Counted from the stretch's first letter, positions 51,497 through 61,182 are shown. The stretch is 64,000 nt of DNA from Rhodococcus antarcticus (GCF_026153295.1 NZ_CP110615.1:3596001-3660000); one strand, 5' to 3'. A program made the numbers and translations. The notes: a model not told the origin generated them from the sequence alone.

Positions 51497-52786
51497 ATGG
51501 CGCCGTCCGCACCGTCCGCCCGACCCGTCGCGATCCTCGGCGGCAACCGCATCCCCTTCTCCCGCTCCGACCGCGCGTACGCCCACGCGAGCAACCAGGA
51601 CATGTTCACCGCCGCCCTCGACGGTCTGGTCAGCCGGTTCGGGCTGCAGGGCGAACGCCTGGGCGAGGTCGTCGGGGGCGCGGTGCTCAAGCACAGCCGG
51701 GACGTCAACCTCACCCGCGAGTGCGTGCTGGGCAGCGCCCTGGGTGCCGACACCCCGGCGCACGACGTCTCCCAGGCCTGCGGCACCGGCCTCCAGACGG
51801 CCCTCGCGGTGGGCAACGCGATCGCCCTCGGCCACATCGAGGCAGGTGTCGCCGGCGGGGTGGACACCACCTCGGACGCCCCGGTCGCGGTGAACGAGGA
51901 CCTGCGCCGGGTGCTGCTGCAGCTCAACCGCACCCGGTCCACGGCCGGGCGGGTGAAGCTGCTTGGATCGCTGCGCCCCGGCCAGGTGGTGCCCGAGGTA
52001 CCGCGCAACGGCGAGCCGCGCACCGGGCTGTCGATGGGGGAGCACGCCGCCCGCACCGCGCTGGAGTGGGGCATCACGCGGGCGGCGCAGGACGAGCTCG
52101 CCGCGGCCAGCCACCAGCACCTGGCCGCGGCCTACGAGCGGGGCTTCCTGGACGACCTCGTGACGCCGTTCCAGGGGCTGCGCCGCGACGACACCCTGCG
52201 CCCGGACAGCACCGTCGAGACGCTCGCGGCACTGCAGCCGGTGTTCGGCAGGGGGCCCGGCGCGACGATGACCGCGGGGAACTCCACGCCGCTGACCGAC
52301 GGTGCCTCGACCGTGCTGCTGGCCAGCGAGGAGTGGGCGGCGACGCGCTCGCTGCCGGTGCTGGCCTACCTCACGCACTCCGAGACCGCGGCCGTGGACT
52401 ACGTGCACGGGCGGGACGGGCTGCTCACCGCGCCGGTGTTCGCGGTGCCGCGGATGCTGGCCCGTGCTGGGCTGATCCTCGCGGACTTCGACTACGTGGA
52501 GATCCACGAGGCGTTCGCCTCCCAGGTGCTGGCCACCCTGGCCGCGTGGGAGGACGAGACGTTCTGCCGCGAGCGGCTCGGGCTCGACGGCGCGCTCGGG
52601 ACGGTCGACCGCGCGAGGCTGAACGTGAACGGGTCGTCCCTGGCGGCCGGTCACCCGTTCGCGGCCACCGGCGGGCGCATCGTGGCGACCCTGGCGAAGC
52701 AGCTCGCGGAGAAGGGGTCCGGGCGCGGTCTCATCTCGATCTGTGCCGCCGGCGGCCAGGGCGTGACCGCGATCCTGGAGCGCTGA
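51497..52786 (+). CDS. fadA2: Acetyl-CoA acyltransferase (thiolase, FadA2-like)
   Basis: 429 residues from ATG 51497, chosen because GAGGAG stands just before it; an ATG at 51464 lies inside the operator. Thiolase motifs: DVSQACGTGLQTALAVGNAI (active-site Cys), NSTPLTDGASTVLLASEEWA, YVEIHEAFASQVLATLAAW (His), NVNGSSLAAGHPFAATGGRI (His) and CAAGGQGVTAILE (second Cys). It cleaves 3-oxoacyl-CoA in beta-oxidation. Divergent from fabG4-htdX, an arrangement shared with mycobacteria. Confidence 0.93.
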   Translation: MAPSAPSARPVAILGGNRIPFSRSDRAYAHASNQDMFTAALDGLVSRFGLQGERLGEVVGGAVLKHSRDVNLTRECVLGSALGADTPAHDVSQACGTGLQTALAVGNAIALGHIEAGVAGGVDTTSDAPVAVNEDLRRVLLQLNRTRSTAGRVKLLGSLRPGQVVPEVPRNGEPRTGLSMGEHAARTALEWGITRAAQDELAAASHQHLAAAYERGFLDDLVTPFQGLRRDDTLRPDSTVETLAALQPVFGRGPGATMTAGNSTPLTDGASTVLLASEEWAATRSLPVLAYLTHSETAAVDYVHGRDGLLTAPVFAVPRMLARAGLILADFDYVEIHEAFASQVLATLAAWEDETFCRERLGLDGALGTVDRARLNVNGSSLAAGHPFAATGGRIVATLAKQLAEKGSGRGLISICAAGGQGVTAILER

Positions 52787-52827
52787 GGCCGTCGAGCGCT
52801 GAGGACGTCGAGCGCTGAGGCCGTCGA
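52780..52827. repeat. 16-bp repeat, three tandem units over the fadA2 stop
   Basis: GCGCTGAGGCCGTCGA occurs at 52780-52795, 52796-52811 (one change) and 52812-52827. The first unit contains the fadA2 TGA stop, and each later unit supplies another TGA in a similar setting. It looks like slippage-generated duplication of the gene end. Confidence 0.85.
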
Positions 52828-52947
52828 GAGGTTGCTAAGGCCTTCTACCACCGACGCTAGACGGGCGGAGACGACACGATGGACGCCATCCGCATCGCGC
52901 TCTCTGCGCGCCTATCGGGGCAGCACTAGAGAGCCGCATACGGTCAC

Positions 52948-54162
52948 GTGGTGGATCCCGTGCGCAACCCCTTCGCCCCCGGGGCCGGCCAGCGCCCACC
53001 CGAGCTCGCCGGCCGTGACCGCGAGCTGGACGCCTTCGACGTGCTGCTCGAGCGCGTCTCCCGCGGTCGGCCCGAGCGCAGCCTCGTGCTCACCGGGCTG
53101 CGGGGGGTCGGCAAGACGGTGCTGCTCGGCGAGCTGCGCTCACGTGCCCTGCAGCGCGGCTGGGCCACCGGCAAGGTCGAGGCCCGTGCGGGGGCGGACC
53201 TGCGCCGCCCGCTCAGTGCCGCCCTGCACCGGGCCGTGCGCGACCTCGCGGTCCGCCACCGCGCACCCGACCGGGTCGAGGAGACGCTGGGCGTGCTGAA
53301 GGCCTTCGCGCTCAAGGCCAACCCCGAGGGCACCGGCATGCGGGACCGCTGGCAGCCGGGCATCGACGTGCCGGCCACCCGGGGCCGGGCGGACTCCGGT
53401 GACATCGAGATCGACCTGGTGGAGCTGTTCACCGCCGTGGCCGAGCTGGCCGCCGACGTCGGCACCGGCCTGGTGCTCCTGCTCGACGAGATGCAGGACC
53501 TGGGCCCCGACGACGTCTCCGCCCTCTGCGCCTCGTGCCACGAGCTCAGCCAGTCGGGGGCGCCGCTGGTGGTGGTCGGGGCGGGCCTGCCCCACGTGCC
53601 GAGCGTGCTCGCGGCGAGCAAGTCCTACTCCGAGCGGCTGTTCCGCTACCTGCGCATCGACCGGCTGGACGCGGTGGCGGCCGACCGCGCGGTGCGGACG
53701 CCGATCGAGCGGGAGGGCGCCACCATCGACGACGACGCGCTGCTCGCCCTGCACACCGCATCGGGGGGCTACCCCTACTTCGTGCAGGCCTACGGCAAGG
53801 CCGCCTGGGACGCCGCACCGGGGGACTCCGTCACCGCGGCGGACGTGGCGATCGCCGCTCCGGAGGCGGAGCTCGAGCTCGCGGTCGGCTTCTTCGGCAG
53901 CCGGCTGGAGCGGGCCACCCCCGCCGAGCGGGAGTACCTGCACGCCATGGCCGAGCTCGCGGGGGCCGATGACGAGGCGGTGCCCACCGCGCAGGTCGCG
54001 CTGCACCTGGGCCGCAAGGCGTCGTCGCTGAGCCCGGCGCGCGACAGCCTGCTCAAGAAGGGGCTGGTGTACGCGACCGAACGGGGATTCGTCGCGTTCA
54101 CGGTGCCGCACTTCGGACGATTCCTGGCTGGTCGCGACCACAGTCGGGACGATCAGCGGTGA
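52948..54162 (+). CDS. AAA-family ATPase (Orc/STAND-like)
   Basis: 404 residues from GTG 52948; a second GTG directly follows. Walker A is VLTGLRGVGKTVLLGELRSR, Walker B is GLVLLLDEMQDLGPDDVSAL, and sensor-1 is PLVVVGAGLPHVPSVL. The C-terminal ~100 residues form a winged-helix-like region (RATPAEREYLHAMAELAG, then KASSLSPARDSLLKKGLVYA). It belongs to the ATP-binding family typical of actinobacteria, often single genes of unknown role. It lies between two conserved lipid genes and is probably an accessory insertion; no nuclease partner is visible. Confidence 0.78.
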   Translation: MVDPVRNPFAPGAGQRPPELAGRDRELDAFDVLLERVSRGRPERSLVLTGLRGVGKTVLLGELRSRALQRGWATGKVEARAGADLRRPLSAALHRAVRDLAVRHRAPDRVEETLGVLKAFALKANPEGTGMRDRWQPGIDVPATRGRADSGDIEIDLVELFTAVAELAADVGTGLVLLLDEMQDLGPDDVSALCASCHELSQSGAPLVVVGAGLPHVPSVLAASKSYSERLFRYLRIDRLDAVAADRAVRTPIEREGATIDDDALLALHTASGGYPYFVQAYGKAAWDAAPGDSVTAADVAIAAPEAELELAVGFFGSRLERATPAEREYLHAMAELAGADDEAVPTAQVALHLGRKASSLSPARDSLLKKGLVYATERGFVAFTVPHFGRFLAGRDHSRDDQR

Positions 54163-54251
54163 GTGTGCCGTATCACCACTGAATCGTTGGCATTGAGTGG
54201 TACGAGCGTGCACAATGAAGAAGTCAGCACATCAGCACCAGCTCAGGAGCC

Positions 54252-54410
54252 ATGAGAGCCATGAAGGTCACGTCCCGCATCAAGGCCAACCGCACCGCCG
54301 CTCGGGCCCGTCGCGACTTCCAGCGCGCCGTGCACGGAGCGTCGACCCCGGCGCTGCGTGACGAGCTCATCACCATGGCCCAGATCCAGAGCGCCTCGCA
54401 CATGCGCTGA
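54252..54410 (+). CDS. Small basic helical protein (52 aa)
   Basis: From ATG 54252, with AGGAG a few bases upstream; the in-frame ATG at 54261 is the alternative. The product MRAMKVTSRIKANRTAARAR then RDFQRAVHGASTPALRDELI is strongly basic at its N-terminus and helical, ending TMAQIQSASHMR. Small proteins of this kind are found in many actinobacteria; no function is known to me. It is followed by an intrinsic terminator at 54476-54523 and is probably its own transcript. Confidence 0.65.
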   Translation: MRAMKVTSRIKANRTAARARRDFQRAVHGASTPALRDELITMAQIQSASHMR

Positions 54411-54475
54411 GCGCCCTCCAGCGCTCGCCCCCGTCGACGTGTAACGCCCTTCCGGGCACCGTCGATACAGAGTCA

Positions 54476-54523
54476 GACCCCCGCTGCTGCCCGACCCCCG
54501 ACCTGGCCGCAGCGGGGGTCTTT
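54476..54523 (+). terminator. Intrinsic terminator after the small basic protein gene
   Basis: GACCCCCGCTGC (54476-54487) pairs perfectly with GCAGCGGGGGTC (54509-54520), a 12-base-pair stem, and is followed by TTT then CC. It is one of the few textbook-like terminators in this window. Confidence 0.8.
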
Positions 54524-54576
54524 CCACGTGCCGAGCCGGGCGGAACAGGCCCGCCCCGCGCGGGCGTTCCCCTGGC

Positions 54577-56418
54577 GTGACCGCCACCGCCCCTCGCCGT
54601 CGTGCCCCCGGGGCCGGTCGTGCCCGGGTCCGCGCCCCCGAGCTCACCGGCTCCGGCGGCTGGATCCACACCGCGGAGCCGATCACCCTCGCCGGCCTGG
54701 GCGGCCGGGTGGTCCTGCTCGACTTCTGGACCTCCGGCTGCATCAACTGCCTGCACGTGCTGGAGGAGCTCCGCCCGCTCGAGGCGAGGTGGGCCCAGGA
54801 GCTGGTGGTCCTCGGCGTGCACTCCCCGAAGTTCGCCCACGAGGCCGACCACGACGCCCTCGCCGCGGCCGCCGCCCGGCACGGCGTGCACCACCCCGTG
54901 CTCGACGACCCCGAGCTGCGCACCTGGGACGCCTACAACGTCAAGGCGTGGCCGACCCTGGTCCTCGTGGACCCGGAGGGCTACGTCGTGCACGTGGCCG
55001 CGGGCGAGGGCCACGCGGGCATCGGCGGCGCGATCGACCGGGCGCTCACCGAGGTCGTGGCGGACGCCACCGCCCGGGGCACGCTGCGCACCGGGGACGG
55101 CCCGTACCGGGCGCCGGCCACCACCGGTACCCCCCGGCGCTTCCCGTCCGCGGCCCTGGCCACCCGCACCGGGACCGTGCTGGTCTCCGACGCCGGGCAC
55201 CACCAGGTGGTCGAGCTGGAGGCCGACGGGGTCACCGAGCTGCGCCGCTGGGGGACCGGCACCCGGGGAGCGCCGTTCACCGAGCCCGCGGGCATGACGC
55301 TGCTGCCCGCCGCGGTGGCCGCCGCCGTCGGCTACGACGTGGTGCTCGCCGACACCGCGGGCCACCAGCTGCACGGGCTGTCGCTGGCCACGGGCACCTC
55401 GCGGGTGGTCGCGGGGACCGGGGACCAGTGGCGGCACGGCGCTAGCTCCGACGGACCAGCCGCCGCCACCGCGCTGACCAGCCCCTGGGACGTCGAGTGG
55501 TGGCCGGCGCTCGGCGAGGTGGTGGTGGCCATGGCCGGCAACCACACCCTCGGCGCCCTCGACCCCGCCGCGGGCACCGTGCGACGCCTCGCCGGGACCA
55601 CGGTCGAGGGGCTGCTCGACGGCCCGCTCGCCGAGGCCTTCCTGGCCCAGCCCTCCGGCCTCGCCGCGGAGGGTGACCGGCTGTGGTTCGTCGACGCCGA
55701 GACCTCCGCGCTGCGCTGGCTGGAGGCGGGCCGGGCGCACACCGCCATCGGCACGGGGCTGTTCGACTTCGGTCACCGTGACGGCCCGGCCGAGCAGGCG
55801 CTGCTGCAGCACCCGCTGGGGGTGGCGGTGCTCGCCGACGGCTCGGTGGCCGTGGCCGACACCTACAACCGCGCCGTGCGCCGCTACGACCCCGCCACCG
55901 GTCTGCTGAGCACCCTCGCCCGGGACGTCGACGAGCCGCACGCCGTGCTCGTGCTCGGGGGTGAGCTGCTGGTGGTGGCCTCGGCCGGTCACGAGGTGCA
56001 CGCCCTGCCGGCACGACGCGAGCTCGTGCACGGCTCGGCCCCGCCGGTGGTCCGCCCGCCCAGCCAGCTGTCCCCCGGACCGGTGCGGCTGGGCGTCGTG
56101 CTCACGCCACCGCCCGGGACGCACCTCGACGAGCGGGAGGGCCCGGCCACCCGGCTCGAGGTGAGCGCCACCCCGCCCGGGCTGCTGGTCGAGGGGGCGG
56201 GCACCGGCACGGGGCTGGTCCGCGAGCTCGTGCTGGCCGCCGGGACCGACGGTGTGCTGCACGTGAGCGCCCGGGCCGCGGCCTGCGACACCGGCGTCGA
56301 GAACCCCGTGTGCCAGGTGGTGCGGCAGGAGTGGGAGGTGCCGCTGCGGCTGGTCGAGGACGGCCCGCGCACCCTCGAGCTTTTGATGGGTGGCCCCGCC
56401 GGGCCGGAGCGGGTGTGA
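54577..56418 (+). CDS. Thioredoxin-fold plus NHL-repeat protein (NHLRC2-like)
   Basis: 613 residues from GTG 54577. Residues ~25-155 form an AhpC/thioredoxin-like domain with WTSGCINCLHVLEEL (CINC redox pair) and AYNVKAWPTLVLVDPEGYVV (cis-Pro). Residues ~180-480 hold NHL-type beta-propeller repeats (DAGHHQVVELEADG, LADTAGHQLHGLSL, PWDVEWWPALGEVVVAMAGN, VADTYNRAVRRYDP). A C-terminal beta domain follows. No signal peptide is seen. The architecture equals that of the human NHLRC2 protein and its bacterial relatives, whose role is poorly known; redox scaffolding is plausible. Confidence 0.87.
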   Translation: MTATAPRRRAPGAGRARVRAPELTGSGGWIHTAEPITLAGLGGRVVLLDFWTSGCINCLHVLEELRPLEARWAQELVVLGVHSPKFAHEADHDALAAAAARHGVHHPVLDDPELRTWDAYNVKAWPTLVLVDPEGYVVHVAAGEGHAGIGGAIDRALTEVVADATARGTLRTGDGPYRAPATTGTPRRFPSAALATRTGTVLVSDAGHHQVVELEADGVTELRRWGTGTRGAPFTEPAGMTLLPAAVAAAVGYDVVLADTAGHQLHGLSLATGTSRVVAGTGDQWRHGASSDGPAAATALTSPWDVEWWPALGEVVVAMAGNHTLGALDPAAGTVRRLAGTTVEGLLDGPLAEAFLAQPSGLAAEGDRLWFVDAETSALRWLEAGRAHTAIGTGLFDFGHRDGPAEQALLQHPLGVAVLADGSVAVADTYNRAVRRYDPATGLLSTLARDVDEPHAVLVLGGELLVVASAGHEVHALPARRELVHGSAPPVVRPPSQLSPGPVRLGVVLTPPPGTHLDEREGPATRLEVSATPPGLLVEGAGTGTGLVRELVLAAGTDGVLHVSARAAACDTGVENPVCQVVRQEWEVPLRLVEDGPRTLELLMGGPAGPERV

Positions 56419-56534
56419 GCCCGCGGTCGATGGGTGCTTGACCGCGCCCTGACCCGTGTATGACCAGGCACGTATCGTGGCGCCGGCGGAGCGGGAACCC
56501 CCTTCCGGCAGCGTGACGGGGAGGTGCGGCCGAG

Positions 56535-58358
56535 GTGGACGAGCGCGAGCGTGCGGAGGACGGCACCGACCCCGGTTCGACCTCGGCCCTGCGGCCGCCG
56601 GACGAGCCCTTCGTGGTCCCGGACCTCGGTGAGCACCCGCCCGCCCGGCGCCGCCGCCGGCGGGTGCCCCGCACCGTCCTCGTGGGGCTCGGAGTCCTGC
56701 TGCTGTTCGCCCTCGTCTACGCAGGCGACCTGCTGACCTCCCGCGGCGACGTGCCGCGCGGCACCGTGGTGGCCGGGGTGGCGGTCGGTGGGCTCGACCC
56801 GGCCGCCGCCGAGGCCTCGTTGCGCTCGAGCCTCGAGGCACGGGCCACCGCCGCTGTCGTCGTGACCGCCGGTGACGTCACCACCGAGCTCGACCCGGTG
56901 TCCGCCGGGCTCGGCCTCGACTGGCCCACGACCCTGGCGCAGGCCGGGGCGCAGCCGCTCAACCCCTGGACGCGGCTCACCTCGTTGTACAGCGAGCGCG
57001 AGGTGCCCGTGGTGACCTCCACCGACACCGCGGCCCTCGCCACCGCCGTGGAGACGCTGCGCGCGAAGACCGACCGCGCCGCCGTCGAGGGCGCCCTCGG
57101 CTTCGACGGGGCGACCCCGGTTCCCGTGAGCCCCGCCCCGGGCCAGACCGTGGACGGGCCCGCCGCCACCGAGCTGCTCGCGGCGAGCTGGTTCGGCGGA
57201 CAGCCGGTGGTGCTGGCGGTCACGGAGCTGCCGGTCACCGTGACGCCCGAGGGGGTGTCGGCCGCACTGGCCACCGTCGCGACCCCGGCCGTCTCCGCGC
57301 CGTTCACGGTCACGGGCACCGCCGACGCCGTCGCGGTCCTCGACCCGGCCGGGATCGCGGCCGTCCTGAGCTTCGCGCCGGACGGCGCGGGCGGGTTGAC
57401 CCCCACCGTGGACGTCGCCGCCGCCACCGCGGCCCTGGCCCCGCAGCTGGCCGGCACCGAGACCACGGCCACCGACGCCACGGTCCGCCTCGCGGGGGGT
57501 GCGCCCCAGGTGGTCCCCGCCGTCGACGGCACCTCCATCGACTGGCCTGCGACGCTGACCGACCCGCTCGCCCTGCTCACCGGAGCCTCCCGGCGCGTAG
57601 CGGCGGTCTACGCCCACTCGCCCGCCAGGTTCACCACCGAGCAGGCGAAGGGTCTCGGCATCACCGAAGTCATCGGGGAGTTCACCACCGGCGGCTTCGG
57701 CGACGCGTCCGGGATCAACATCCGACGGGTGGCCGAGCAGGTGCAGGGCGCGGTGGTCAAGCCCGGCGAGACGTTCTCGCTCAACGGCTACACCGGCACC
57801 CGGGGCACCGCCCAGGGCTACGTGGAGTCGGGGATCATTTCCAACGGTCGCGCGGGCACGGCGGTCGGTGGCGGCATCAGCCAGTTCGCCACCACGCTCT
57901 ACAACGCCGCCTACTTCGCCGGGATGACCGACGTGCAGCACAAGGAGCACAGCTACTACATCTCGCGCTACCCGGCGGCCCGCGAGGCCACGGTGTTCGA
58001 GGGGTCCATCGACCTGCGGTTCGCGGTGCCCACCAGCACGGGCATCCTCATCCAGACCATCGGGACGTCCTCGAACATCACGGTCCGCATCTGGGGCACC
58101 CGGACCGTCGAGGTCGAGTCCATCGGCGCCGCCCGGACCGACCCCACCTCCCCGAGCACGGTGACCCTGCCCGCGGGTCCGGACTGCTCCAGCTCCGGTG
58201 GGGCGCCCGGCTTCACCACCAGCGACACCCGCGTCATCCGCAGCGCGGCGACCGGCGCGGAGATCTCCCGGAGCACCCGCACGGTGCGGTACAACCCGCA
58301 GCCGATCGTGGTGTGCGAGGCCCCGGCCCCGGCCCCGGCCCCCGCGCCTCCCGGCTGA
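56535..58358 (+). CDS. VanW-family protein with peptidoglycan-binding-4-like repeats
   Basis: 607 residues from GTG 56535. After a charged ~45-residue N-terminal tail (ending RRRRRR) there is one membrane helix (VPRTVLVGLGVLLLFALVYA). Outside, two PG_binding_4-type domains follow (GVAVGGLDPAAAEASLRSSL; TVDVAAATAALAPQL). The VanW domain at about 370-500 has VKPGETFSLNGYTGTRGTAQ, GGGISQFATTLYNAAYFAGM and SYYISRYPAAREATVF. The C-terminus is Pro-rich. Probably an extracellular, membrane-anchored cell-wall protein; its function is unknown and vancomycin resistance is not implied. Confidence 0.88.
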   Translation: MDERERAEDGTDPGSTSALRPPDEPFVVPDLGEHPPARRRRRRVPRTVLVGLGVLLLFALVYAGDLLTSRGDVPRGTVVAGVAVGGLDPAAAEASLRSSLEARATAAVVVTAGDVTTELDPVSAGLGLDWPTTLAQAGAQPLNPWTRLTSLYSEREVPVVTSTDTAALATAVETLRAKTDRAAVEGALGFDGATPVPVSPAPGQTVDGPAATELLAASWFGGQPVVLAVTELPVTVTPEGVSAALATVATPAVSAPFTVTGTADAVAVLDPAGIAAVLSFAPDGAGGLTPTVDVAAATAALAPQLAGTETTATDATVRLAGGAPQVVPAVDGTSIDWPATLTDPLALLTGASRRVAAVYAHSPARFTTEQAKGLGITEVIGEFTTGGFGDASGINIRRVAEQVQGAVVKPGETFSLNGYTGTRGTAQGYVESGIISNGRAGTAVGGGISQFATTLYNAAYFAGMTDVQHKEHSYYISRYPAAREATVFEGSIDLRFAVPTSTGILIQTIGTSSNITVRIWGTRTVEVESIGAARTDPTSPSTVTLPAGPDCSSSGGAPGFTTSDTRVIRSAATGAEISRSTRTVRYNPQPIVVCEAPAPAPAPAPPG

Positions 58359-58369
58359 CCCCCATAACG

Positions 58370-58433
58370 CGCCAAGTGCGGGCTTCTGGTCGTCATTCCG
58401 GGTGGAATGACAGCCAGAAGCCCGCACTTGGCG
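58370..58433. repeat. Palindromic element, copy 4
   Basis: Left arm 58370-58389 (CGCCAAGTGCGGGCTTCTGG) pairs perfectly with 58414-58433. The inner CATTCC and GGAATG also pair, so the whole element folds as a long cruciform-capable hairpin. It lies 11 bases after the VanW stop and 11 bases before the stop of the convergent FadE5-like gene. Confidence 0.93.
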
Positions 58434-58444
58434 GGTGGCTCAGG

Positions 58445-60277
58445 TCAGAAGGCGGCCTCGTCGAGCTCCATGATGGCGTTGTCCTCGTTCTCGGTGACCA
58501 CGCGGCGGGCGGACAGCTCCGGCAGCACCGTCCTCGCGAAGTACGACGCCACCGCGACCTTGCCCTCGTAGAACGCCGTGTCCCTGGGAGCGACCTCGCC
58601 GCCCAGGGCGGTCAGGGCCACCGTGGCCTGGCGCAGCAGCAGCCACCCGATGAGCAGGTCGCCCACGCTCAGCAGGGTGCGCACGCTGGACAGGCCCACC
58701 TTGTACAGGTTGGTGGCGTCCTCCTGGCTGGCCACCAGGTTCTGCGTCATCGACGCGAGCATCCCCTGGACGTCGGTCAGGGCGGTGGCGAGGTGCTCGC
58801 GCTCCACCTTGAGCCGGCCGTTGCCGCTGTCCGCGTCGAGGAAGGCCTGGATCTCGCCGTTGACGAAGCCCAGCGCCTGACCCTTGTCCCGGATGATCTT
58901 GCGGAAGTAGAAGTCCTGCGCCTGGATGGCCGTGGTGCCCTCGTAGAGGGTGTCGATCTTGGCGTCCCGGATGTACTGCTCGATGGGGTAGTCCTGCAGG
59001 TAGCCGGAGCCGCCCAGGGTCTGCAGGCTCTGCGCGAGCTGCTCGTAGGCCCGCTCGGAGCCGACGCCCTTGACGATGGGCAGCAGCAGGTCGTTGACCC
59101 GCTCGGCCATCGACACGTCGGTGTCGGTGCCCTCGGCGGCGGCGATCTCGTCCTGGAAGGTGGCGGTGTAGAGGTACACGGCACGCAGGCCCTCGGCGTA
59201 GGCCTTCTGCATCATGAGGCTGCGGCGCACGTCCGGGTGGTGGGTGATGGTGACCCGGGGGGCGGCCTTGTCCGTCATCTGCGTGAGGTCCGCGCCCTGC
59301 ACGCGCTGCTTCGCGTAGTCCAGCGCGGTGAGGTAGCCGGTGGACAGCGTGCCGATGGCCTTGGTGCCCACCATCATCCGCGCGTGCTCGATGACCTTGA
59401 ACATCTGCGCGATGCCCTCGTGCACCTCGCCGACGAGCCAGCCCTTGGCCGGGACGTCGGTGCCGCCGAAGGTGAGCTCGCACGTGGCGGAGGCCTTCAG
59501 GCCCATCTTGTGCTCGACGTTGGTCACGAACACGCCGTTGCGCTCGCCCAGCTCGCCGGTCCCGCCGTCGAAGTGGAACTTGGGGACGAAGAACAGCGAC
59601 AGGCCCTTGGTGCCGGGCTTGTGCCCCTCCGGCCGCGCGAGCACCAGGTGGAAGATGTTCTCGGTCATGTCCTGGTCGGCGGAGGTGATGAAGCGCTTCA
59701 CGCCGTCGATGTGCCAGGAGCCGTCGTCCTGCTGCACGGCCCTGGTGCGCCCGGCGCCCACGTCGGAGCCGGCGTCGGGCTCGGTGAGGACCATGGTGGC
59801 GCCCCAGCCACGGTCGACGCAGATCTTCGCCCAGCCCTTCTGCTCCTGGGTGCCGCAGTCGTGGAGCACCTGGGCGAAGCTGGGGCCGGCCATGTACATG
59901 AAGGCGGCCGGGTTGGAGCCGAGCAGCATCTCGTTGATGGCCCAGACCAGCGAGCGGGGCGCGGGCACGCCGCCGATCTCCTCGCGCAGGCCCATCCGGT
60001 ACCACTCGCCGTCCATGAGGGCCGCGAAGCTCTTCTTGAACGGCTCCGGCAGGGACACGCTGCTGGTCGCGACGTCGAAGACGGGCGGAGTGCGGTCGGT
60101 CCCGACGAACGACTCGGCCAGCGGGCCCTCGGCGAGCAGCCGGACCTGGGCGAGCAGGTCGCGCGCGGTCTGCTCGTCGAGGTCCGCGAAGGGTCCGGTG
60201 CCGAGGCGTTCGCCGAGCCGCAGCACCTCGAACAGGGTGAACTCGATGTCGCGGAGGTTGCTCTTGTAGTGGCCCAT
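58445..60277 (-). CDS. fadE5: Acyl-CoA dehydrogenase (FadE5-like)
   Basis: 610 residues from ATG 60277. Longer than the usual acyl-CoA dehydrogenase (about 390) because of an N-terminal extension and a C-terminal helical domain, as in FadE5. Motifs: [80 protein letters not shown] and [20 protein letters not shown] (Glu catalytic base in YEGT). FadE5 has broad chain-length specificity in mycobacterial beta-oxidation. Two operator-like repeats lie 43-83 bases upstream of the start. The gene is convergent with the VanW gene across a palindromic element. Confidence 0.93.
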   Translation of the reverse strand: MGHYKSNLRDIEFTLFEVLRLGERLGTGPFADLDEQTARDLLAQVRLLAEGPLAESFVGTDRTPPVFDVATSSVSLPEPFKKSFAALMDGEWYRMGLREEIGGVPAPRSLVWAINEMLLGSNPAAFMYMAGPSFAQVLHDCGTQEQKGWAKICVDRGWGATMVLTEPDAGSDVGAGRTRAVQQDDGSWHIDGVKRFITSADQDMTENIFHLVLARPEGHKPGTKGLSLFFVPKFHFDGGTGELGERNGVFVTNVEHKMGLKASATCELTFGGTDVPAKGWLVGEVHEGIAQMFKVIEHARMMVGTKAIGTLSTGYLTALDYAKQRVQGADLTQMTDKAAPRVTITHHPDVRRSLMMQKAYAEGLRAVYLYTATFQDEIAAAEGTDTDVSMAERVNDLLLPIVKGVGSERAYEQLAQSLQTLGGSGYLQDYPIEQYIRDAKIDTLYEGTTAIQAQDFYFRKIIRDKGQALGFVNGEIQAFLDADSGNGRLKVEREHLATALTDVQGMLASMTQNLVASQEDATNLYKVGLSSVRTLLSVGDLLIGWLLLRQATVALTALGGEVAPRDTAFYEGKVAVASYFARTVLPELSARRVVTENEDNAIMELDEAAF

Positions 60278-60320
60278 CTCGATGCTCTTCTCCGGTGAGT
60301 CGTGCCGCAGCGCGGATGTG

Positions 60321-60360
60321 CTACTGGCCGGTAACTTAGATGGTACTACCGGCGGGTAAC
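60321..60360. promoter_or_regulatory. Two 15-bp operator-like direct repeats before fadE5
   Basis: CTACTGGCCGGTAAC (60321-60335) and CTACCGGCGGGTAAC (60346-60360) match at 13 of 15 positions and are 25 bases apart. Each is an imperfect palindrome ending in GTAAC. They lie between fadE5 and the GntR gene and probably bind a TetR-type repressor of fatty-acid genes. Confidence 0.55.
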
Positions 60361-60400
60361 CGCGGCACGAGCACCGCCGGTGACCGGGTACCGACGGTGG

Positions 60401-61129
60401 TCAGTCCGGGGGCAGCGCAGCGAGCAGGTCGGCCTCGGCCCGGTGCAGGTAGTCGGTGAGCAGGTCCGCGGCGCCCGGGGGATCGCCGGCCTCGAGCCGG
60501 GCGCACACGGCCTCGTTGCCGGACAGGTAGGGCAGGTGGAAGTCCCCCGCCCCGCTCACGCGGTGGAACACCAGCCGCATCTCGGCCAGCAGCAGCGCCA
60601 TCTGCTGGTCCAGGCGCGGGCTGCCGGCCAGGGCCACGACGGCCCGGTGGAAGTGCTGGTTGGCCGTGCCCACCCCGTCCCCGTCGTCGGCGGCGGCGGC
60701 GCGCTCGCCCTCGGTGACCGCGGCCCGCAGGGCGCCGGTGACGGCGGGGCCGGGGCCGGCCAGCCGCAGCGCACCGGGCTCGAGGACCCGGCGCGCCTGG
60801 TAGACGTCGCGCACGGTGCTCACGCCCGGGGTCGCGACGACGACCCCGCGGTGCGGCACGCGGGCGAGCACCCGCTCGGCGACCAGCTGGCCCAGCGCCT
60901 CGCGGACGGTGTTGCGGGAGACGGCGAGGGCGTCGCAGAGGGGCTGCTCCGGCAGCCGCGTGCCCGAGCGGAGCCGGCCCTCGGCCACCTCGCTGCGCAG
61001 GACGTCGGCCACCCGGTCCGCGGTGCTGGCCGCGGTGATGCGGCCCCGGGCCGCCGCGAGACCGACGAGCGGATCCGCGTCGACCGGGCCGGGGGACGTG
61101 TCCACCACGTCACCGTAGAGGACGTTCAC
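60401..61129 (-). CDS. GntR/FadR-family transcriptional regulator (FCD domain)
   Basis: 242 residues from GTG 61129. N-terminal winged helix: [54 protein letters not shown]. The C-terminal FCD ligand domain has [34 protein letters not shown] and [20 protein letters not shown]. It is divergent from the Nramp-pxpABC operon and most likely represses it, with a perfect palindrome between them. The ligand is probably a metabolite of that pathway, such as 5-oxoproline. Confidence 0.9.
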   Translation of the reverse strand: MNVLYGDVVDTSPGPVDADPLVGLAAARGRITAASTADRVADVLRSEVAEGRLRSGTRLPEQPLCDALAVSRNTVREALGQLVAERVLARVPHRGVVVATPGVSTVRDVYQARRVLEPGALRLAGPGPAVTGALRAAVTEGERAAAADDGDGVGTANQHFHRAVVALAGSPRLDQQMALLLAEMRLVFHRVSGAGDFHLPYLSGNEAVCARLEAGDPPGAADLLTDYLHRAEADLLAALPPD

Positions 61130-61167
61130 GTGCCTGATCGTCAGATAGTTCTATTGACCCCTTGTCG

Positions 61168-61182
61168 GATTGTTGAACAATC
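61168..61182. promoter_or_regulatory. GntR-type operator palindrome
   Basis: GATTGTT-G-AACAATC is a perfect 15-base palindrome, containing the TTGTTGAACAA core expected for FadR-subfamily regulators, in the AT-richer gap between the GntR gene and the transporter gene. Confidence 0.7.
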
